The translations under genes were made by a program, and so were the position numbers. The notes below the pieces were generated by a model, which saw only the letters and a list, made by a program, of their open reading frames with translations, did not search any database and was not told the DNA's origin. From a virus, in IMG/VR virus record IMGVR_UViG_3300011115_000289, positions 1 through 48,499 of that record: 48,499 bases of DNA. One strand, 5' to 3'. Positions 44,552 through 48,499 of the stretch are shown in pieces; within the stretch, counting starts at the first letter, position 1, and each line of letters starts with the position of its first letter.

Positions 44552-45199
44552 TCATGTTGGTAGCGCAGACACAAATGAAAGTGTGGCTACGACCGATGCT
44601 GTGGACGGTTTAGTTGGCGTGCCCGATGCTGCGTACGTTTGGATTGTTACGTCCACATTTGTAGTCGACCAATAGATTTGTACGTAGTCGCCTGCGTTCA
44701 TATTAAGAAAATAGTTCCAGCCTTTGATGTCGTGAAACGGGACACCCGCACTTTTTCTAGCGGGCATACCAACTTTACCTGTGGAGCCTGTAATGTCTGT
44801 TCCGTTTTGCTTCAACCAAATAAACACGTCTTGGGGTGCGTTATCTAAGTTTTGAAGTTGCACACTGAACTGCAAGTTGTAGATACCTGCGTATTTCACA
44901 GTAATTTTTGAGCCTATTTGAATTGACACCCCATTTGAGAAGTCTGTGGTGTCTAGCGCCATCAACGTAGCGGTATTAACTGTAGTTGTCTGGCTTGTAA
45001 AATCTGAAAAAGCCCCGTACGGAAACGCTAAATACCTACCCCCCGCGTTGCCTGTAATCTCTGTAAGCGCATTCTGTAATTGGTTAAAGTACAGACGTAG
45101 AATGTTTGTAAACTGATCCTGATACCGGCGCTCGTACGTATCCGTACCCAAGGGCAAGTTGGGCGGTGCAGGGTTAACAATCCTGTTTTGTGTTGTCAT
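44552..45199 (-). CDS. Jelly-roll-like virion protein (C1q/TNF-type fold?)
   Basis: 215 residues. After about 55 residues (PPNLPLGTDTYERRYQDQF, helical) comes a beta-rich domain: PYGAFSDFTSQ, ISIQIGS-x-ITVKYAGIYNLQFSVQL, QDVFIWLKQNGTDI, AGDYVQIYWSTTN and VVATLSFVSA. The 'G-x-Y-x-(L/I)-Q-F-S' and 'D-Y-V-Q-I-x-W' strands resemble trimeric C1q-like domains found in phage receptor-binding or decoration proteins. By position in the late operon it could be a fibre or head-decoration protein. The fold call is by eye. Confidence 0.55.
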   Translation of the reverse strand: MTTQNRIVNPAPPNLPLGTDTYERRYQDQFTNILRLYFNQLQNALTEITGNAGGRYLAFPYGAFSDFTSQTTTVNTATLMALDTTDFSNGVSIQIGSKITVKYAGIYNLQFSVQLQNLDNAPQDVFIWLKQNGTDITGSTGKVGMPARKSAGVPFHDIKGWNYFLNMNAGDYVQIYWSTTNVDVTIQTYAASGTPTKPSTASVVATLSFVSALPT

Positions 45200-45210
45200 C
45201 AGGGTTTACC

Positions 45211-47346
45211 CTAGCGTCTGCCGTCAGGACGAATGTCAATTCGTGGTGCGCCCAACTGCCAGCAGGTGTTAACTTGGTTTGAGCTAATCTTGAAGATCAT
45301 CTGGCGACCGCGCAAACGTGTAAATATCATGCCCGTGAACTCTTCGGTAATGTTGTACGCAGACGATTTACGCACTGGCTGCGCGGCATCGCTTGTAACC
45401 CCCGAGCCTGAGTTAGCCAAGCCGTAAAGTTCCATGGTCACAGTGGGCTGCACACCTGTCGGAGAAGTTGTGGCGCTCTCAAAAGTCAGATCAGGAAGGA
45501 CGCGCCACACAAAACCAAAATTGTGTCCGTCGCCAATGTCAAACTCTGAGGAAGAAATGTAGGCATTGATTGCAGTAGCTGTGCCGGTCGTATTGTCATT
45601 CAAACCCGTTTCGTGGTTAATTAAGTTGCCTGTAAGCGTGGCTGTGGTGTAGTTTGCTGCAATAGGAACCGTCTGTAAGCCAGAGTCAAGCCATGCAGTT
45701 CGAGACATAGTGCCGTAGTACCAGATTTTTTCAAGGTAGTTATAGATAACGTACCTGTCGATGGCCGTGCTATTAGCTGAGCAGTAGAACCACCAGACCT
45801 CATTGAAGCCCTCATTGGTGCCAGAAAATACTTGCAAGTCCTGCTCTTGGTTAAGGTCACTGAATACAAAGCGGCGCAGGTCACAGTTAAGTGTTTGCAC
45901 ACGGCCATCGTAAGAGTAAAACTTGTCTACGCCCATCCAGTACACAATACCCGAAGCAATCACAGCCGCGTTAGGACTCATGATTGAGATGTTATCGCCT
46001 AGCAACTGCGGTGCCCAGACGTATGGGGGGCCAAGGTATTGGAGTGAATATATAGCCGAGTCCGTAAACACCACAATCTCTTGGCGAGTCTGAACAATTC
46101 CAACAATTTCTGAGCCGTGAGACACCCGCACAAAACCTGCTTGGTTAGTTGGGTCTGGCGTCCAGTTGTAAATATCGTCTTGCGCTGACCAGCGTATCAG
46201 CATGGGATCAAGCACGCTTGAGCCGTAGTCATTACAGCCAAAAGCAATTAGGAAGCGAGAAGCATCCGATACGGTCATGTTGTTCTGAACCGTGGGCACA
46301 TCCACAATCGTAGACACAGTGCCCGTGCCAGAGGAAGAAGTGTTAACTTCGTTACCGGCAGTGTCAAGCAGGTTAAACGTCAGCCCGTTAACTTGGAAAA
46401 CGTAATACGTAGTATCAGCAGTCACGCCTGTGGGTAAGGATCCACCAGAGAATTTAAGCGCAGCGCCTTCAGTATAAAGTATGGTGGAGGTCACCACAGT
46501 TGGCGAAGCGTTGGTAAAAGATACGGTGCCGCCCAAGGAGTTAAGCAGCACACCACGGGTGTTAACACCACTATTGGCTGTCCAGTAGTAGATACCGCCT
46601 GTGCGTGGGCCGTACACCAAATCTTGGCCGTAGTTAATTTGATTCCACAAACGAAGTGCAGACGTAGATGTAAGGCCGTAGCCCCATGTACCAATCGTGC
46701 CGCCAGCAGGGGGAGGACTACCCCAAGTACCGGCGCCCCAACCCACAAGAGGAACCGGAATTGCAGGGCCAACATTGACTTGATATGTAGCTACAACGGA
46801 AGCACCGCCACCGGGGGAACCCGCAATAGCTGTTGCATTGGGGGTTACTGAAATTACAATTGTGTAAGTATTAGCATCAAGCACCGTGACTTGAAACTGC
46901 TGGTTAAGCACCGCAGCCGTAACGTTTGTGCCACCACCGCCAATAGCCACAGCACCGCTAAATGTTACAAAATCACCCGTTACGCAGCCGTGGTTTGTGT
47001 CTGTTACTGTGACTGTAGTAGAAGCTGTTAACGCAAACGGGTTGTTATTGATTGTGCTGGATGCACGGATAGGCGTGATGTCATAGTAGACACCCCCTTG
47101 ATTGATGTAGAACTTGAGGTTTGTGCCAACACCGATCAGGTTATCGCCGCCAAGCGTTACCCAATTCCACAGTGACCGGCATACGCCTTGGAACGTAGCA
47201 GGTGACAGTGGCTCCCAACCACCCAGCACTTCTGGATTGCCTTGACGGAAACGAATTTTGTCGGCCTCGTACCAACCACCCTCGGTGGTGTATCGCGTGT
47301 TTTCTTTATTCACGCCCGGCTTGAACAGAATTTTTTGCAGTGGCAT
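45211..47346 (-). CDS. Putative beta-rich tail/stabilisation protein
   Basis: 711 residues, mostly beta, with repeated Trp/Tyr/Gly motifs (TEGGWYEADKIRFRQG-x-P, W-x-x-W, GRVQTLNCDLRRFVF, NEGFNEVWWFY). This style matches proteins in the P22 gp10 'packaged DNA stabilisation' or tail-hub slot. Residues about 105-185 and again about 275-345 are inserts with the V-T-D-T-N-H-G-x-x-x-G-D-F-V-T-F-S pattern, the kind annotated as 'E1 FCCH-like' in phages. It lies upstream of the jelly-roll gene and below the lysis genes. The exact tail role is inferred. Confidence 0.55.
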   Translation of the reverse strand: MPLQKILFKPGVNKENTRYTTEGGWYEADKIRFRQGNPEVLGGWEPLSPATFQGVCRSLWNWVTLGGDNLIGVGTNLKFYINQGGVYYDITPIRASSTINNNPFALTASTTVTVTDTNHGCVTGDFVTFSGAVAIGGGGTNVTAAVLNQQFQVTVLDANTYTIVISVTPNATAIAGSPGGGASVVATYQVNVGPAIPVPLVGWGAGTWGSPPPAGGTIGTWGYGLTSTSALRLWNQINYGQDLVYGPRTGGIYYWTANSGVNTRGVLLNSLGGTVSFTNASPTVVTSTILYTEGAALKFSGGSLPTGVTADTTYYVFQVNGLTFNLLDTAGNEVNTSSSGTGTVSTIVDVPTVQNNMTVSDASRFLIAFGCNDYGSSVLDPMLIRWSAQDDIYNWTPDPTNQAGFVRVSHGSEIVGIVQTRQEIVVFTDSAIYSLQYLGPPYVWAPQLLGDNISIMSPNAAVIASGIVYWMGVDKFYSYDGRVQTLNCDLRRFVFSDLNQEQDLQVFSGTNEGFNEVWWFYCSANSTAIDRYVIYNYLEKIWYYGTMSRTAWLDSGLQTVPIAANYTTATLTGNLINHETGLNDNTTGTATAINAYISSSEFDIGDGHNFGFVWRVLPDLTFESATTSPTGVQPTVTMELYGLANSGSGVTSDAAQPVRKSSAYNITEEFTGMIFTRLRGRQMIFKISSNQVNTCWQLGAPRIDIRPDGRR

Positions 47347-47377
47347 ATTGACCCGGCGTTAAAAGAGAGAATACATA

Positions 47378-47821
47378 TTAGTCCAACAAAGCGCACTCGG
47401 CAGTGCGGCGTTTTAACAAGCCCGGCAATACCTTGCCGCCACCTTTAGTCCAGAGCATCAGTTGTTCTTTTGCGCCTTCCCAATCATTGGCATTGATTTT
47501 CCTCTTTAACGTGCTAGTTTGCAAGCGTCCAGTGCCTAAATTGTAGGCAAAGTCTACGATGGCATTGCACTTACGAACGTCAGCAATCAAACCCGGGCAG
47601 TTACGCAGAACACCGGGCAAATATGTATGCTCAAGCTCAATCATCAAAAGCGCCCGTGCTGTGGGTTCATCCATCGGTGGGTCTTCTAAAGTTACCTTGC
47701 GCTTGTCTGCGTAGTAGGTAGAACCATAGCCAATCGTGGCAATGCCAGCCGGACATAGGTACGGCTTGGCGCGGTAGCCCTCAAACTGACGGCACAGACT
47801 GGCGGCTATCTCTAGGTTCAT
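47378..47821 (-). CDS. Endolysin, GH24 lysozyme
   Basis: 147 residues. The GH24 catalytic triad is in the E-8aa-C-5aa-T spacing: E14 (FEGYRAKPY), C23 and T29 (TIGYGST). The usual following helices (FAYNLGTGRLQTSTL, LPGLLKRRTAE) are present. It hydrolyses the peptidoglycan glycan strand at the end of infection. There is no signal peptide or SAR anchor at the start, so it depends on the holin for release. Its ATG overlaps the stop of the small 38-residue gene (ATGA). Confidence 0.9.
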   Translation of the reverse strand: MNLEIAASLCRQFEGYRAKPYLCPAGIATIGYGSTYYADKRKVTLEDPPMDEPTARALLMIELEHTYLPGVLRNCPGLIADVRKCNAIVDFAYNLGTGRLQTSTLKRKINANDWEGAKEQLMLWTKGGGKVLPGLLKRRTAECALLD

Positions 47822-47934
47822 TCTTGGTCAAGATGCTCTTGTTCGGCTTCTCTTGCCTCATCCTCAAGAATCTCTTCAAACCCACAATCACATGGGCCGT
47901 CTTCGTGAACTAAACAGTTGTTTGCGTGTGCCAT
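47818..47934 (-). CDS. Small acidic protein (38 aa) in the lysis cassette
   Basis: The ATG follows the holin stop without a gap and its TGA overlaps the lysozyme ATG, so the three are a coupled cassette. The peptide is very acidic in the second half (about 12 Glu/Asp in the last 20 residues). Near the start it has Cys7 and then C-D-C-G (15-18), a possible metal-binding patch with neighbouring His. It is too short for a membrane anchor and unlike a spanin. Its role is unknown. Confidence 0.6.
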   Translation of the reverse strand: MAHANNCLVHEDGPCDCGFEEILEDEAREAEQEHLDQE

Positions 47935-48429
47935 TTAAATACCCCTTTGCTTTAAAGTACGATCAAGAAACCAATAGTTAATTGTCCCAGACAACAAAGC
48001 TGAGAAGTCAGGTGTCATCATGGTTTTAAACACTTCTACTGGGGGTGAGCCAGTCAGCCATGCGTTCCATGCAAACCAGATATGGATAAAGGAATAGATA
48101 AACAGCACCCAGTACGTGACCACTGGACGCACGGATGCAGACATACTAGCCACCCAACCACCCGCGGCTTTGACCATTTCAGTCTGTTGCTGGATAGCGT
48201 TGTTAAAGGCATCCATAACCCCTACGTCTATGGCCGCCTCCCGCTGTGCGCCAATCTCAGCCAACTTCTGCTGACCACGCAGTTGTTCCAATTCGCACTG
48301 ACGGCTAAACATTAGAAGCTCATGGGCACGTTCATTCTTCTTATCAAAGAACTTCAGCACCTCGGGAGCCAGACGGAACACACCGCCAAAGATTGAGCCT
48401 AAAAGACCACCAGATAGTATTTCAAACAT
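47935..48429 (-). CDS. Holin, 3TM-type
   Basis: 164 residues. The N-terminus is hydrophobic with Gly (LSGGLLGSIFGGVF, one membrane segment). It is followed by a charged helical domain (about 28-90) and two more hydrophobic stretches (VRPVVTYWVLFIYSFIHIWFA, about 97-122, and SALLSGTINYWFLDRTL near the end). This matches the 'holin of 3TMs' type, which opens the inner membrane to let lysozyme reach the wall. It lies directly upstream of the small acidic gene and the lysozyme. Confidence 0.75.
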   Translation of the reverse strand: MFEILSGGLLGSIFGGVFRLAPEVLKFFDKKNERAHELLMFSRQCELEQLRGQQKLAEIGAQREAAIDVGVMDAFNNAIQQQTEMVKAAGGWVASMSASVRPVVTYWVLFIYSFIHIWFAWNAWLTGSPPVEVFKTMMTPDFSALLSGTINYWFLDRTLKQRGI

Positions 48430-48499
48430 TACAGTCCAATCATTCCAAGTAGTTTCTTCACAATTTTATCTGCCAAATTATCAGGCAGGAAGCGCAATA
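48429..48499 (-). CDS. C-terminal end of a truncated gene (window edge)
   Basis: The last 22 codons of a minus-strand gene end with TAA at 48429-48431, overlapping the holin ATG (TAATG). The visible end is LRFLPDNLADKIVKKLLGMIGL-like: basic and amphipathic, with no motif that identifies it. The gene starts outside the window. By order it may be a tail or neck protein of the segment missing between the capsid gene and the lysis cassette. Confidence 0.6.
   Translation of the reverse strand, partial: LRFLPDNLADKIVKKLLGMIGL

Overview
The window is most of a genome of a tailed double-stranded DNA phage. It carries a complete packaging and head module, an internal/tail protein module, a lysis cassette and a full phage replication module. 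There is no cellular housekeeping gene, no rRNA or tRNA that I can see, and no integrase. The absence of a tape-measure or sheath gene, the P22-like order (TerS-TerL-portal-scaffold-capsid) and the very large internal proteins suggest a podovirus-like virion. Several proteins resemble families I know mainly from uncultured aquatic phages, and some small accessory genes resemble phage genes seen in Burkholderiales (Comamonadaceae-like) hosts. The host assignment is inference.

Layout. (1) 1-6782, minus strand: small terminase candidate, large terminase, portal, a small protein, a GroES-like co-chaperonin, a scaffold-like protein, a small virion-type protein, and the first 24 codons of a probable major capsid protein cut by the window edge. 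(2) 6783-9431: a divergent control region with three gene-poor stretches (6783-7180, 7670-8307, 8689-9431). It is rich in promoters, inverted repeats, GTTC/GAAC boxes, an AT-rich tract and a roughly 600-nt hairpin-rich leader. (3) 7181-30236, plus strand: early and replication genes. First come unknown early proteins, an M28/M20-type metallopeptidase and a MoxR ATPase/VWA-metallopeptidase module. Next is a run of about ten tiny overlapping genes. Last are the DNA metabolism genes: DUF3310, VRR-NUC nuclease, family A DNA polymerase, Cas4/RecB-like nuclease, HNH nuclease, SNF2 helicase, HTH proteins, a zinc-containing SSB candidate and a primase-helicase. (4) 30240-30310: terminators between converging units. 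(5) 30309-48499, minus strand: a 2532-residue polyvalent virion protein, three large virion-associated proteins, a jelly-roll-like protein, a beta-rich tail protein, GH24 lysozyme, a 38-residue acidic protein, a 3TM-type holin and a truncated gene at the edge.

The minus-strand arms at both ends point the same way, so the genome is probably circular or circularly permuted. Late transcription would then run from 6782 leftwards, through the missing capsid/neck segment, into the right arm and stop near 30300.

The strongest candidates for something undescribed are four. First is a seven-copy intergenic palindrome (TTCCTAC-N2/3-GTAGGAA) confined to 7.06-13.64 kb, resembling a dispersed operator or 'stoperator' system. 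Second is the long structured leader downstream of a near-consensus promoter at 8782-8810. Third is the phage MoxR/VWA-metallopeptidase module. Fourth is the giant virion protein that combines an L,D-transpeptidase-like site with an HExxH site.
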